Part shown: positions 21,526 through 31,597 of the stretch, one piece after another
Numbering within the stretch: position 1 is the stretch's first letter
How the letters are laid out: every line of letters begins with the position of its first letter
From: Porphyra umbilicalis
Lineage: Eukaryota > Rhodophyta > Bangiophyceae > Bangiales > Bangiaceae
Length of the DNA: 64,000 nt
Reading direction: 5' to 3'
NCBI GenBank assembly: GCA_002049455.2
Contig: KV918810.1
Coordinates: 1 to 64,000 of the forward strand
Position numbers and translations under genes: made by a program
The notes under the pieces: generated by a model
Seen by the model: only the letters and a program-made list of their open reading frames with translations
The model's database searches: none
Told to the model about the DNA's origin: nothing

Positions 21526-22688
21526 CCTGGAGGTGCGTGGGGGCTGCGCTCAGGCGGCCGATGCCGGGAGGGCGGCCAGCGGTGCAGTCGTGGCAGCGTC
21601 GCCGCGTCCGCGCGAAACCCGCAATCTCCAAAACGGTGGAGAGGTCGACCAACGCGGAAAACCGCCCGGATTCCGCCCACGGGGAAAATCGGGTCGTCCA
21701 AACAACCCAACAGAGCACCGCGAGTGCCGCTGCAAGGCACGGTCGCGGCCACAAGGCGGAGGGCGCACCCCCCTACTGCCGTGGCGGCGGCGCCCCCCCC
21801 CCGCCCCTTCCTCACCCCCCCCCCCCCACCCCGTCACCAGCACGGCCCCGACGCCAGCAGCTCGCCCGCAGGCTGTGGCCTGCACCCCCCCTGTTCGTGC
21901 CCACCGCGTCGAATGGCCGAGCCCCCCCTCCCCCGCACGGACGCCCGGCCATGGATGCGGGGCTTCACGCCCCCGCCCTTGGCCCGCGACGGCGGAGATG
22001 GTGGGGGGTTGTGCACGTGTCGGGCACGCCCACCGCCCCTCTGCTTGTGCAGCCTGCGTGTGCCGTGTCGGGGTCACCGCTTGGTGAGTGGGTGACAGGG
22101 GGAGTGCAGGACCACCAGGTATCGCCGACGCCTAGCGTGGCAGCGTCGGCGGTGCTGGCGGTAGCGTGCGCGCGGCGGGGTGCGCGGCCGCCGCTGATGT
22201 TTTTGGCGCCCTCTGTCGGTGTGCTTTTGAGACGTGCCCCGGTTGCCACCCGCCGCCGGGCCGCCGCTGCTGGATAACACCACTCGCCTCTGGCCTCCGT
22301 TTCTGTCTGTTGTGGTCGCCGTCTACCGCCGTCGCCCTCTGTTGCCGGTAACGTCTATTGTCGTCGTCGCCGTCTGCTGCCGGCGTCGTCTGCTGTCGTT
22401 GTCGTCGTCAGTCGTCCTTGTCGCTGACTGTCGTAGTCGTGGCCGCCTGCCGTCGTCGTCGCCGTCACCCCGACCGGCGTACGCCACCCCCCCCACCCCA
22501 CTTCACGCCACCTCCCGGCCGCCTCTGTCGTTCAGCTCGCTGCTGCCCAGCCGCCGCGTCGACGGCCGCCACCCCGCGTCGCGCCGCCAAGCTTCCGGCC
22601 GGCCAGACCTTGCCGCCTCCCGCCGCTCTTCTCGGGCGAGGCTGCCGCTCCGGCGCCGCTGGCCGCGCCCTCGCCCCCCTCGGCACCC
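21526..22688. other. GC-rich intergenic region with coding-like frames
   Basis: On the minus strand a frame starting near 21754 has a hydrophobic beginning (MWPRPCLAAALAVLCWVVW). It runs to a CAG/GTAAG junction exactly at the edge of the adjacent transposon; it could be a first exon or a coincidence. 22270-22500 is CGTCGTCGCCGT-type low complexity upstream of the next gene. No complete gene is supported. Confidence 0.3.
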
Positions 22689-23594
22689 ATGGCGCGTCGT
22701 CGATCCCGCCCGACCGTCCCCCCGTCGGTCACCCCCGTCGACCCTTCGGCCAGTGTGCGTTGCGCGCTGAGCAACTGCCTCGCCATTCTCGTTCTTCTCA
22801 CCTGTATCGCCGTCGTGGCCTTCCTGCTCCTCTGGGCCGTCGCTCTGCACTTTGACGTGGCGCGCCTCGCGGGAAGCTCTACCGACCTGGCGGCGGTCAA
22901 CGAGGCGGCCGCCCTGTCGCAGGCGGCGGAGGTCGGCTGCTCCTTTCCTGCCGGGTCGGCCGCGGCGGCGGCCGCTGCCGCATCTCACGCCGCGGGGCTC
23001 TCCGTCGTCGGCGCGGACGGCGGCGGCGGGGGCACCCCCCTTCCCCGCCCCCCGGCGGGCGCCCGCCGCTACTTTTTCACCGCCCCAGACGCGGTCGACA
23101 CGACTGAGCTGTGCGCTGGCCTCTCCGTGACGGTCGCGTCCGAAGGCCGCTGGCGTCGATTCCCGCTCGCCGGCTGGATGCCAGCCGCGGCGCTCGGCGG
23201 CGCCGTGCGGGCGACGCTCACTGCCGCCGGGTGGAAGGCGTTTACGCTGGCGGTGCTGGCGCTGATCGCCGCCGCCGCGGGCGGCGGCGGTGCCAACGGC
23301 GTGGGCGCCACAGCCGTGACGTGGGCGGGCCGCTCCGCGGCGGGCGTCGCGCGGTGGCTGGTACCCCTGCCACCGCCGCCGCCGCCGCCGTCGTCGCCAG
23401 TCGCGGCGTCCCACTCGGCGGCGTTTGCCGCCGCGGAGGGGGCGACACTGGACATGGCGCCGTCGGCGTCGGCGGTGGTCCCGGCGTCGGCGTCGCTCAT
23501 TGAGGTTGGCTCGACAACGCGACGGGTGACGCGGAGCTGGGCGCGCAAGCTCATCAAGGTCGAGCCGCGCTCGGAGAAGGAGGTGTGCTATTGA
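22689..23594 (+). CDS. Hypothetical membrane protein with two hydrophobic segments
   Basis: A 301-residue single-exon protein; no family recognised. The ATG lies in CACCC-ATG-G. The N-terminus is basic and proline-rich (MARRRSRPTVPPSVTP). A strong transmembrane segment spans residues 28-54 (NCLAILVLLTCIAVVAFLLL). A region of about 125 residues with C78 and C142 follows, probably lumenal or extracellular. A second weaker hydrophobic helix lies around 184-198 (AFTLAVLALIAAAAGG). The C-terminal tail of about 90 residues is Pro/Ala/Ser-rich and ends in a basic patch (TTRRVTRSWARKLIKV). The two-pass layout suggests a small integral membrane protein with both ends on the same side. Confidence 0.65.
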   Translation: MARRRSRPTVPPSVTPVDPSASVRCALSNCLAILVLLTCIAVVAFLLLWAVALHFDVARLAGSSTDLAAVNEAAALSQAAEVGCSFPAGSAAAAAAAASHAAGLSVVGADGGGGGTPLPRPPAGARRYFFTAPDAVDTTELCAGLSVTVASEGRWRRFPLAGWMPAAALGGAVRATLTAAGWKAFTLAVLALIAAAAGGGGANGVGATAVTWAGRSAAGVARWLVPLPPPPPPPSSPVAASHSAAFAAAEGATLDMAPSASAVVPASASLIEVGSTTRRVTRSWARKLIKVEPRSEKEVCY

Positions 23595-23997
23595 CGGGTG
23601 CCGGGTTTGGGGGGGTGGCACCGCTGGGTGCCCGCGTGTTCCCGTGGATGGTGCTCGGAGTGTCGCCTTGGGCGGCCGGCCAAGCCGACGGTGGGGTTTT
23701 TGAGGTGACGTTTCGGTGTGTGCAAGTCGCGAGGTGCGCTGGTTGATCATGGTATGGTGGCAGGCGGACAAACTTTCGCTCTTGCAAGTAGGTGCGGCTG
23801 CCTCTGCGATGTACTGTATCGCCAAATCTGGGGCTGCGGAGCTGCACACTGCGTTCCGTCTATGGTCACAGTAGTTTGTCGACAGATGGGGGTGTTCAGA
23901 CAGTGCGGACCTACAGTTCATCGTCGCCTCTCCCCAGTCGACTATCAGCTCCCAGTCCTGCACCCGCTCGCAGGGTCCCCCAACAGCCGTCTGGTCC
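23595..23997. other. Intergenic, ordinary composition
   Basis: The 3' flank of the membrane-protein gene. Its distal part (about 23900-23997) may be the more diverged end of the adjacent Hint-protein pseudogene fragment. Nothing else recognised. Confidence 0.3.
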
Positions 23998-24118
23998 GTT
24001 AGTGTCAGCCGGAGCGCTGCATCCCAGCCCGCCCCGTTCATACTGTCGGGTGGTACGCAGCACGTTGTCGGAGACCATCTGGATGAAGCCGTCGAAGTGG
24101 CCAATCACATTGTTTTGA
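23998..24118 (-). pseudogene. Decayed fragment of a paralogue of the Hint-domain protein gene (N-terminal domain)
   Basis: On the minus strand the fragment begins with the codons for NNVIGHFDGFIQMVSDNVL, clearly related to NNVIGRYDRFIETVADNVP of the intact gene at 26016-25975. It then jumps to a block resembling MNGAGWDAALRLTLTDQ, against MDGASCDTVLRLTPSEQ in the intact gene. About 75 bases between these two blocks are missing relative to the intact copy, so the blocks lie in different frames. No Hint domain follows. This is a truncated, frame-broken relic. It lies about 620 bases beyond the 3' end of its intact relative, in the same orientation, consistent with a tandem duplication. Confidence 0.75.
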
Positions 24119-24236
24119 GCGCATCGATGCGCTTCGCGGCTGGAGAGGCACGGTGGCAGCGGTGGTCAGCACGCGGCAAAGGGCAGCTCATCGGCCAGCA
24201 GTCGTTCGGCACTGCACAAAACAACTGAGACTTCTA

Positions 24237-24365
24237 TTGTGCTTCTCACAAAAACTGGACCTCGGTGCATCAGCTTCCGTTGCAAAATCACTGTTTCATT
24301 GGCTCAGGGGGCGGTTTATGATGCTGAAGCGGATGTTGCGGATCCAGTTTTTGTGAGAAGCACAA
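24237..24365. mobile_element. 129-base TA-flanked MITE
   Basis: Inverted ends beginning TTGTGCTTCTCACAAAAACT match perfectly over 23 bases and continue imperfectly further in (GCATCAGCTTCCGTTGCA against its near complement). TA flanks both sides (24235-24236 and 24366-24367). The whole unit can fold into a hairpin. Tc1/mariner-type, no coding capacity. It lies just upstream of the pseudogene fragment. Confidence 0.85.
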
Positions 24366-24367
24366 TA

Positions 24368-24738
24368 AAGCCAAGCGCCAAAGCGCCATAGTCGCTACCC
24401 ACGGTTGCAGTTCTGTACTCGGATGGTGCCGGCACCTGCCCGAACCGTGCCACTACGTGTAATTCGCTCTCGGGATGAGTCCTGCGTGCTGCAGTCTCCC
24501 GCGACGGCCGTGGCGCCCCAAAGAACAACATAGTGCGTTTGAAATCATCTTGGTAGGTGCCCCGCGCCCACCGACGCAGCAGGCCGGCCTCGCTTGTGCG
24601 GTATTGTAAAACGGGCAGAGCAAGACCGAGAAACCGAAAAAAAACAAAAAACAAGACACGAATCAACCGCTCCCTCCCCGCCCCACACCGCCATGTCCCT
24701 CACTGCTTGCGCGTTCTCCCCCCTCGCCCCCCCCCCCC
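24368..24738. other. 3' flank of the Hint-domain gene
   Basis: Mostly ordinary composition. The part close to 24738 on the minus strand is G-rich (C-runs at 24727-24738 on +). 24630-24665 is A-rich. No gene seen. Confidence 0.3.
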
Positions 24739-26148
24739 TCAGTACGCGTCCTTGCCCTTGGGCGCGATCGACGCGAGGAAGCGGCTGCCGCCCTCGAGCC
24801 GGTCGCCGACCAGTTGGTACCCCGCCCGGTACGCGGCCCGCACGGGCGCGAGGAGCGCGTGCGCCAGCCGCGGCTCCACCGCTGTCGTGTACGTTGACAC
24901 GCGGAAGCCGTCGACGACCACGTCGCCGTGGAGGGTGTGCGGTGCGTACAAGCCCGACGCGCGCACCGCGGTGATGGCCGAGACGGGCACCGTCGCGCCG
25001 TCGGCAGTCTCGAGGGTGTCCCCAACCGCCACCGCAGCGGCGGCCTTGAGGCCCCCGTTGGCGTACACGTAGTGACCCGCAGAGAGCGTCAGGGCGCCGG
25101 CGGCGGTCGTCAAGCGGAGGAACGGGTGGTCCCCGCCGGCGACCTTGTGGGAGAAGAGGAACACCTCAGAGTGGGCGGCCTTGCCGACCCGCACCGTGTG
25201 GCCGGTCGCGAGGATGTCCACGCCGACCGCCGTGCCGTCGGCGAGCGTCAATGCTGCCGACGCGGGGAAGCACGCGCTGTCTTCGTCCGAGGGGGACGGC
25301 TCGGGGTCATCCTCGCCCTCAAGGACGCCGCCGACGGGGGTGCCGAGGTCGCCCTCGTCATCATCGTCGTCGTCATCGTCATCGTCGTCATCGTCGTCAT
25401 CGTCGCCGGTGGGGGTGGTTGCGGGCGGCACCACCGTGGCACCGCCGTCGCTGCTGTCATCATCGTCGTCACCCTGTTCGACGTCCGCGCCGCCAACCAC
25501 CGGCACGGCGCCGCCGTCGCCGCCGCCCCCCTCGCCCCCGTCGCCGCCCGTGACGGGCCCCGCCTTGGGCTGCGCCCGGTACGCGCACGTGAAGCCGCGG
25601 CCCGCAACGATCATGTACTTGAATTGGGGCGGCAGCTCAAAGGCGCCCAGCAGCGTCAGCGCTTCCGTCTCCTCAAAGTACACGACCGTCGTGTCGTCGG
25701 GCCAACGGAACTTGCCGCACGTCCGCCCCGCGGTGCCAAGCCAAAAGCCCGTCGACTCCGCAAAGAGCTCGGTCGTCAGCGCCACCGCATTGTCGTTGGC
25801 CGTTACGTCGGCGGGCAGGTTTTCCTCTGACAGCTGCTCCGACGGGGTCAGCCGGAGCACCGTGTCGCAGCTCGCGCCGTCCATATTGTACGACTTGGCG
25901 GGGATGACCGTGCCGCCATCGTCCTGCTGCGCGCCGCTGTTAAAGTGCGCAATCGTCTTAGGGCACCCCGGCACATTGTCCGCGACCGTCTCGATGAAGC
26001 GGTCGTAGCGGCCAATCACATTGTTGGGCGCAAAGGCGCGCGCCGTGGTGGGCAGGGCGACGGCGGCGGCGGTTGTGGCCAGGGGGGAAAACGCGGCGGC
26101 CGCCGCGGCAGCGGCCGCCGCGACGGCCGTGACAGACTTGCGGCCCAT
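24739..26148 (-). CDS. Secreted Hint/Hog-domain protein
   Basis: A 469-residue single-exon protein. The start is the ATG at 26148 (GAGGACG-ATG-GG), opening a signal peptide (MGRKSVTAV, then poly-Ala, hydrophobic to about residue 30). Residues 40-225 form an unrecognised cysteine-containing domain, possibly the secreted ligand-like part. A linker follows with Gly/Asp blocks and an uninterrupted run of 17 Asp at about 250-267. The Hint module runs from C293 (ACFPASA) to about 430, with SEVFLFSHK, LTLSAGHYVY (the S/T-x-x-H block), VGDTLE and GLYAPHTLHGDVVVDG. These match the Hog half of hedgehog proteins and algal Hog proteins. Hint domains cleave the peptide bond before the first Cys, so autoprocessing into an N-terminal product is likely; sterol transfer is not implied. 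A decayed paralogue fragment lies downstream. Confidence 0.9.
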   Translation of the reverse strand: MGRKSVTAVAAAAAAAAAAFSPLATTAAAVALPTTARAFAPNNVIGRYDRFIETVADNVPGCPKTIAHFNSGAQQDDGGTVIPAKSYNMDGASCDTVLRLTPSEQLSEENLPADVTANDNAVALTTELFAESTGFWLGTAGRTCGKFRWPDDTTVVYFEETEALTLLGAFELPPQFKYMIVAGRGFTCAYRAQPKAGPVTGGDGGEGGGGDGGAVPVVGGADVEQGDDDDDSSDGGATVVPPATTPTGDDDDDDDDDDDDDDDDEGDLGTPVGGVLEGEDDPEPSPSDEDSACFPASAALTLADGTAVGVDILATGHTVRVGKAAHSEVFLFSHKVAGGDHPFLRLTTAAGALTLSAGHYVYANGGLKAAAAVAVGDTLETADGATVPVSAITAVRASGLYAPHTLHGDVVVDGFRVSTYTTAVEPRLAHALLAPVRAAYRAGYQLVGDRLEGGSRFLASIAPKGKDAY

Positions 26149-26575
26149 CGTCCTCGGCGGGGAGTGCCGGTGGGGGAGGCTGGCACGAGTGCCGGTGGGG
26201 GAGGCTGGCACCAGCGGCGAGAGAAAGAGAGAGAAAGACGGAGAGGAGACAATGCCCACCCGTTGGCCCGTGCGTTCCGCTGTCGGCGCGCCGTCGTTGC
26301 CAATGACGTCGCCTGCAGTGACGGGGGCGGCTGCGGAGGCGCGACCGCCCCCGATTATAAATCCCTGCAGGCCGCCACAGTGCGCGCCGCGGGCACCAGG
26401 GGGCGAGGGAGTGGACACCCCCATCCTCCACCCCCCCCCACGCTCGGAGCTGCTACAGGAGGGGGGGGGGGGGAGGGGGAGGCGAGCTCAGCGGGGGGCG
26501 CCCCACCCCCCGCCGCCCCGCGGGAGCCACCCTCACGCGCCACCGCCGCGCATCCCCACACGCTCCGTGGCGGCG
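26149..26575. promoter_or_regulatory. Upstream region of the Hint-domain gene
   Basis: Directly upstream on the minus strand is a duplicated 26-base leader segment (about 26162-26187 and 26187-26212). A pyrimidine-rich stretch follows (about 26215-26250). TATAAAT-like sequence occurs at about 26355-26362 (complement), some 210 bases upstream of the ATG, in a plausible place for a core promoter. Further up are C/G runs (26428-26475). Confidence 0.3.
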
Positions 26576-26665
26576 GCCGACACGGGCGCTGCCGACACGG
26601 GCGCTGTCGACACGGGCGCTGTCGACACGGGCGCTGCCGACACGGGCGCTGCCGACACGGGCGCT
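26576..26665 (+). repeat. 15-base minisatellite, six copies
   Basis: Unit GCCGACACGGGCGCT or GTCGACACGGGCGCT repeated six times without gaps. In one frame it reads ADTGA/VDTGA, but no gene context supports translation. Confidence 0.9.
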
Positions 26666-27000
26666 GCCCGCACCGCGGCGGGGCGGGCCGACCCGCCGCC
26701 ACGGCGCGCCGCCGCACGGCGGGCGCTCCCCCTCCCCCCCCCCCCCCCACCGCCGACCGCGCGCGGGGAGGCGCGGCGCTGCTGGTAGCGCCGCCGCGCC
26801 GTCCGCCGCTCGCCGCACCGTCTGCCCGGCGCGCGGCAAACAGTCGGTGGGGGGCGCCTCGAGGGCGCGCCGCGCGTCGGGGGGCGGCGGGGTCTCCCCC
26901 TGGCGGCACCTGGCGCCGCCGCGCCGGCACCCGCCCCGCGTGCCACCGCCGCGGGGGGGGGGGACGTCACGCGTGCCGCGGCGGCAGCGTCGGTGCAGGC

Positions 27001-27130
27001 GGCAGCCCAACAGAACGCCGAACAGAATGGCCTGTTGGGCAACAGCCGAACAAACGCTCATCTGTTGGGCCGCTTGTTCGGGCAACAGACGCCGAACAGA
27101 ACGCCATTCTGTTCGGCGTCGCTGTTGGCC
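27001..27130. repeat. AACAGA/TCTGTT palindromic array
   Basis: Repeated CCCAACAG, CCGAACAGAA and TGTTGGGC boxes in both orientations. They include a perfect hairpin with arms GACGCCGAACAGAA and TTCTGTTCGGCGTC (27088-27120). The same motif set forms the left end of the element at 37499-37844, so this is probably a transposon end. Its partner end was not found. Confidence 0.55.
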
Positions 27131-27795
27131 TGTCTCGTGGAGGGTCCATGCACGCGTCAGGATCTCTCGAGGGTCCAGGCACTCTGCCGCAGGTTAGGCT
27201 TGTAGTACGGACTAAGCAGTGCAACATGCTCGCAGTCTGAGACTTGATCTGTTCGTTAGTGGATTGATTGCCGGCGGGGGGAGCTCTCTTCGAGCATTTC
27301 CACACAAATAGATGCGCAAGTTACGACGGGGTCTGCCTCGACCGTGACGTAACTGCCAGGAAAACCACTCCCGAACACATCCGACAAGACCAAGGGACGC
27401 GACAGGTCCCTTCCCCATGGCGCTGCTCGGTGTGCACATCCAGGGCAATTATGACATCGCCTTGGCTCGAGCGTCACTGTGACTCTCCTTTTCTGACCGG
27501 GGGGGCACAGGTTTGGATACGACTCATTGCACTGTTCTGCTTCATTTGCCATCGTCCCTCCGCCACGGAGCACTCCGATGCCGCTTTCAACAAGCCACCA
27601 AGCCCGCGTGTCCATCAAAAGCCCGTCTTCGTGTAACCACTGCCGACCCCGACCACATGCCTCGTCGCCACCCGCCGTCCAAATGCCGACCCGGCACAAC
27701 CACGACAAAGTCCCTCACCGCACCAGCCGCGCGACACCGCCCCACCGCCCCGGCGACCGACCGCCACGCTACAACGCCCCTCGCCGGCGCCCCGG
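27131..27795. other. Intergenic, no gene supported
   Basis: Ordinary composition with short frames only. From 27658 an ATG opens a plus-strand frame that runs through the adjacent 18-base repeat array. It has no recognisable domain, and I do not call it. Confidence 0.3.
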
Positions 27796-28011
27796 CCGCC
27801 GACCGCGTCCCGCCCGCCGACCGCGTCCCGCCCGCCGACCGCGTCCCGGCCGCCGACCGCGTCCCGGCCGTCGACTGCGTCCCGCCCGCCGACCGCGCCC
27901 CGCCCGCCGACCGCGTCCCGGCCGCCGACCGCGTCCCGGCCGTCGACCGCGTCCCGCCCGCCGACCGCGCCCCGCCCGCCGACCGCGCCCCGCCCGCCGA
28001 CCGCGCCCGTC
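27796..28011 (+). repeat. 18-base coding-phase minisatellite, about 12 copies
   Basis: The unit varies around CCGCCCGCCGACCGCGTC. In the open plus-strand frame it translates as PPADRV/PAADRV/PAVDRV repeats without interruption. It abuts the 3' end of the Plavaka-like transposase gene. The multiple-of-three period keeps the frame open by itself, so the open frame is weak evidence for a protein. Confidence 0.85.
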
Positions 28012-28103
28012 CGCTGACGGCGCCCCTACATCCGCCCGTACACCGCCCCATCGTCCCATGTCGCCTCGTCCCCCTACCGCACAACCGGCCCGTCACCCTC
28101 AAT

Positions 28104-31100
28104 CTAACTGCCAGGGTTGAGCACGCGCGAGGTGAAGGGGTAGAAATGATTCGTAAAGAATCGCTGCGCGTGACGCTCGGCGACCGTGTCCGGCGTGTTT
28201 GATGGCACGGCACGCAAGCCGCGCCGGTCGCTCAGGTCCTGGAAGTCAGGCACGACGTGCTCTACCCGCAACACACTGGTCAGAGGCACGCGACCCAGCG
28301 CCGGCCAGTTGGCATCAGGACTGTCGAACAGCCATGCCATCCTCTTACAGCCCGCCTGCGTGAGGGAGCATCCAGGCGTCGATGGCACCTCCGCTAATCG
28401 CCGCACCACCACAAAGTCGTCCACTGTCCCAGCTAACTGGCGAACAACAAGCCGCACCCACCCAAGCTGCCGCCAGCCGCTGTCGTCAAGGTACCAGATG
28501 TGGTCATAACGCGGCTTCCCCAAGTAAGAGTCGGTCGCGCACGCAGTCTGAACAGCTGATGACGCCCCCCATTCAAACGTACAGTTGAACGTGAACGAAG
28601 ACGACACGACCAAAGAGCACTCCGCATCTTTGTCCAACAGCACACCAAGCAGCGCCATTCCTGGCAGTCGCTCCGCGTCAGCGACGCGCATGCGCAGTCC
28701 CCGATGGGACCTTGACAATGAGGCGGTCGGTGTCATTCCGACGTCACCGCCATCGTCATTGCCCTCCGAAAGGCAATGGAGCCCGTCGCCGCCACCGTCG
28801 TCGTCGTCGTCCAGCACCCTCAGCTCCCGCAGCACCTCCGCCTGCGTCTCGGACGCCCGCATCATTTGAAGAACGACAGAGGGCCCGCGCTTGTTGGTCC
28901 GGACGTACATCTTTTTACAAGGCCCGTGCAGGGCTTCGTTCTCACTCGTGTCACCCTCCCACAGGTTGCCATTCCCGAGCAGTGCTGCCAACAGGTGATT
29001 TGCGAGCCGGTGGGCCTTCGTGGTGTGCGCTGGTCCAAAGAGGAGGTCAACGTACTCGACGACAAATTCTTGCGCCTCGTCTGCGAGGGCGCGCATCTGG
29101 TGCTCAGACATTCGCGTCGTATCCGCCATATTGTCCCCCATAAGACGCCCACCGAGAAGCGCCATACGGCAATACACATCAAGGACGGCCTTATGTAGTG
29201 GAAGTGTGCCGTATAGTCGTCGATACTTGGCCGAAGAGACAACATCATGCACCTGGGGCTCCGGTAGGGGCTCGTCTGCGGCCTCTAGCTCCGCACCACC
29301 TGAGCCATGGCCGTCGTCAAGCTCGTCTTGGTCGCCACCAGAAGACCTTTCGTACGCAGCAGCAGCCGCGGTTGGCGCGGCATCCGGGTACCGCACTGGC
29401 TCAGCGTCGGCGGGTCCGCCGACGCCCGCAATAATGTGCGGCATCATGGTGAGACCATGACGCCACAAGCGCCCAGTCATCTGCAATTGCTTCTCGGTTG
29501 GGGGGACAAAAAACCTATCACCCAGACAGAGACAACCGGATGGATATCAAAGAGCACGGAGAATAGCGATAGACATTGGGTGAGACTAATTGAGCACCGA
29601 CGGACAACCAGTACGGTGATGATACTCAGCTACAGCTCGTTGTAACAACTGGACAGCGATCGTGACACATCAAACAGAAGACAGACGTACCCTGGTGGCG
29701 TTGGAGATGGTACACAGAGGTGTCCCAGTTCCCAAGCGCGTAGGTTCAACGCTTCCAAGCTGTCCACGACGGGCCCGAGGCGAGCGTCCTTGCCCGCGCA
29801 TGCAACACGCAGGAATGATGGGAAGCGCTGTGCGACCATGCGCACGACGCCGAGCTTCCAGACGTGAAGGACGTCAAAAGATATGATGTCGAGTAGCTGC
29901 TTATTGTCGGTCGCCAGACCCCATACAGCGCCAAGCGCTGGCACGAATGCAAGAGCACTGTGTTCAGCGCCGAGCTGCTTCCGCAGGGACGGTCTTGGAT
30001 CCCGGTCCCGGATAATTGCAGCCTCCAGCTGCGCGTCAAGAAGAGCAGTCACATCTCTCGCGGCCACACCGACCCCCTCCCGACCACCCGCCACTCCCCT
30101 CCGGACCACGCAGTGCGAACAAAAGAATTCGCAAGCATTGCCCATGAGACAAACCATCGACCGCTCACCTAGCTGATCGGCGACAAGTCCGACAACGCGA
30201 GGCACGGCCGTCAACGTTTGCTGCCCAGGAAACTCGACCGCGACACCTGTTTGGCTCGCGTCCACAAAATGGCGAAGGATGACCGCGAGGCAGCGCTGCA
30301 GCACGGCGTTGCGACTGTCACTCGCCCGTCGTCGGGCGGCCGCCGTTCGGGCGACGGGCTTCCCCACATGCGGGATGAATCCGACAGTCACCCACTGCAC
30401 AGTCCGGTCTCGAATGTTGACGACGCGCATCCGGATAGGATAAATGTAGTGAGCTCCCGACCAGGATACGACGGCCTCGTCGACGAACAATTGCACGCCC
30501 AACACAAACGAGAGCCGCCCATGCCGCCGGCAGACGGTGGCCTCCTCCGCGAGGAAAAGGTCGCTATCCATAATCTCGGCGCGCATGCGCGAGCCGTCAG
30601 GTCCGACGCCCAACTCCTCCCCCCAGAACTGGACGTTCCGGGCGTTCTTGAGCATCTCCAGGACGGTGTGGAGTAGATCGCGGGAGTAGAAAAGGTAGGT
30701 GACGCCCTCCACGTCTATGGGCGTCTCTTCCCAGCACAACTTTGCCAAGACCCTCCGCTGCTCGCCCCGTACAGCGGCCACAAACGAGTTCTGGTTGGGA
30801 AAGGCGCGCGAGATCTCCCCACCGTCCTCGTCGGAGGAGCTGCCGTCCGAATCGTCGACGACAGGGACATGGCGCCGCCCAAGACGCTCAGCGTCTGGCT
30901 GCCGGTGCCCACCCCGCGGTCGCCTCGAGCCATGATGACCACTGAGGCGCCGCGTACGTCCTCGCCGCTCGGCGAGCAACAACGCGGTAACGTACGCCAT
31001 CTGGTCAGCTTGAGACAATCCCGACCCGCCCGCACTCAGTGCGAACTTGAGAGCCTCCCGCAGCAATGGCGTGTCAAACACCGACGGCCGCTGCGCAACG

Positions 31101-31597
31101 GAGGGGTGGACAAGTCGCCGCGTCTTGCCCGCCTCTGGCATTGAATCGTAATAGGCACGAATTCGTGCAGCAGTGGACGTCTGGAAGACGTTGCGCGGCC
31201 GCACGACGTTGAGTGACCCGCGAGAATGAGCACCTCTTGGGAGGCTCACGACGCCGAGCCCACCTAGCAGAGGTTGCCCTCCATCGAAAGCGTCGTCGCA
31301 AAGTGAGGCGGCCACCGGCGGCGGGAGCTCACCACCCGCGCGGTCAATGGCCGCGGTGTTACCCGTGGCCAACTCGGCCAAGGCCGCGTCGGCCGCCGCT
31401 CGGTGACGCTCGGCACCAGCGGGCCGATGGTGCAGCTCGACAAAGTCGTCGGGCGGGACGAGCCGGTTTCGTCGTGGGTGTCGGACGCTCATGTGGTGCG
31501 TGCGCGCCGGCGGCGACAAGAACCTACGTTGGCAGAACCAGCACAACCAAGTGACGTCGTCACCCGGACTGGGTTGCGTGTCGCCATCTCGGTCCAT
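28104..31597 (-). CDS. Plavaka/CACTA-like transposase (two exons)
   Basis: Transposase-type protein of a CACTA-superfamily (Plavaka/KDZ-like) element. Exon 1 (31597 or 31660 down to about 29694) starts with a C2H2-like finger (C19, C22, H35, H40). It then has the family core: SFVLGVQLFVDEAVVSWSG with YPIRMRVVNI and VTVGFIPHV (Plavaka: VYLTIGNI and LLGYLP), a MVCLMGNACEFFCSHC block, and a DVLHVWKLG block. Exon 2 (about 29482 to 28104) carries AHRLANHLLAALLG, EGDTSENEALHGPCKKMY and NKRGPSVVLQMM, the usual C-terminal half. A GTACGT donor lies at 29694-29689 and a TTGCAG acceptor near 29483, giving an intron of about 210 bases; the exact phase is not settled. Reading frames of 676 and 460 codons are intact, so the gene may be recently active. 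No matching terminal inverted repeats were located. Confidence 0.75.

Noticed and set aside
27658..28202. A plus-strand protein built on PPADRV repeats
   Set aside because: The frame is open because the minisatellite period is a multiple of three. No other supporting feature, and it runs into the 3' end of the transposase gene on the opposite strand.
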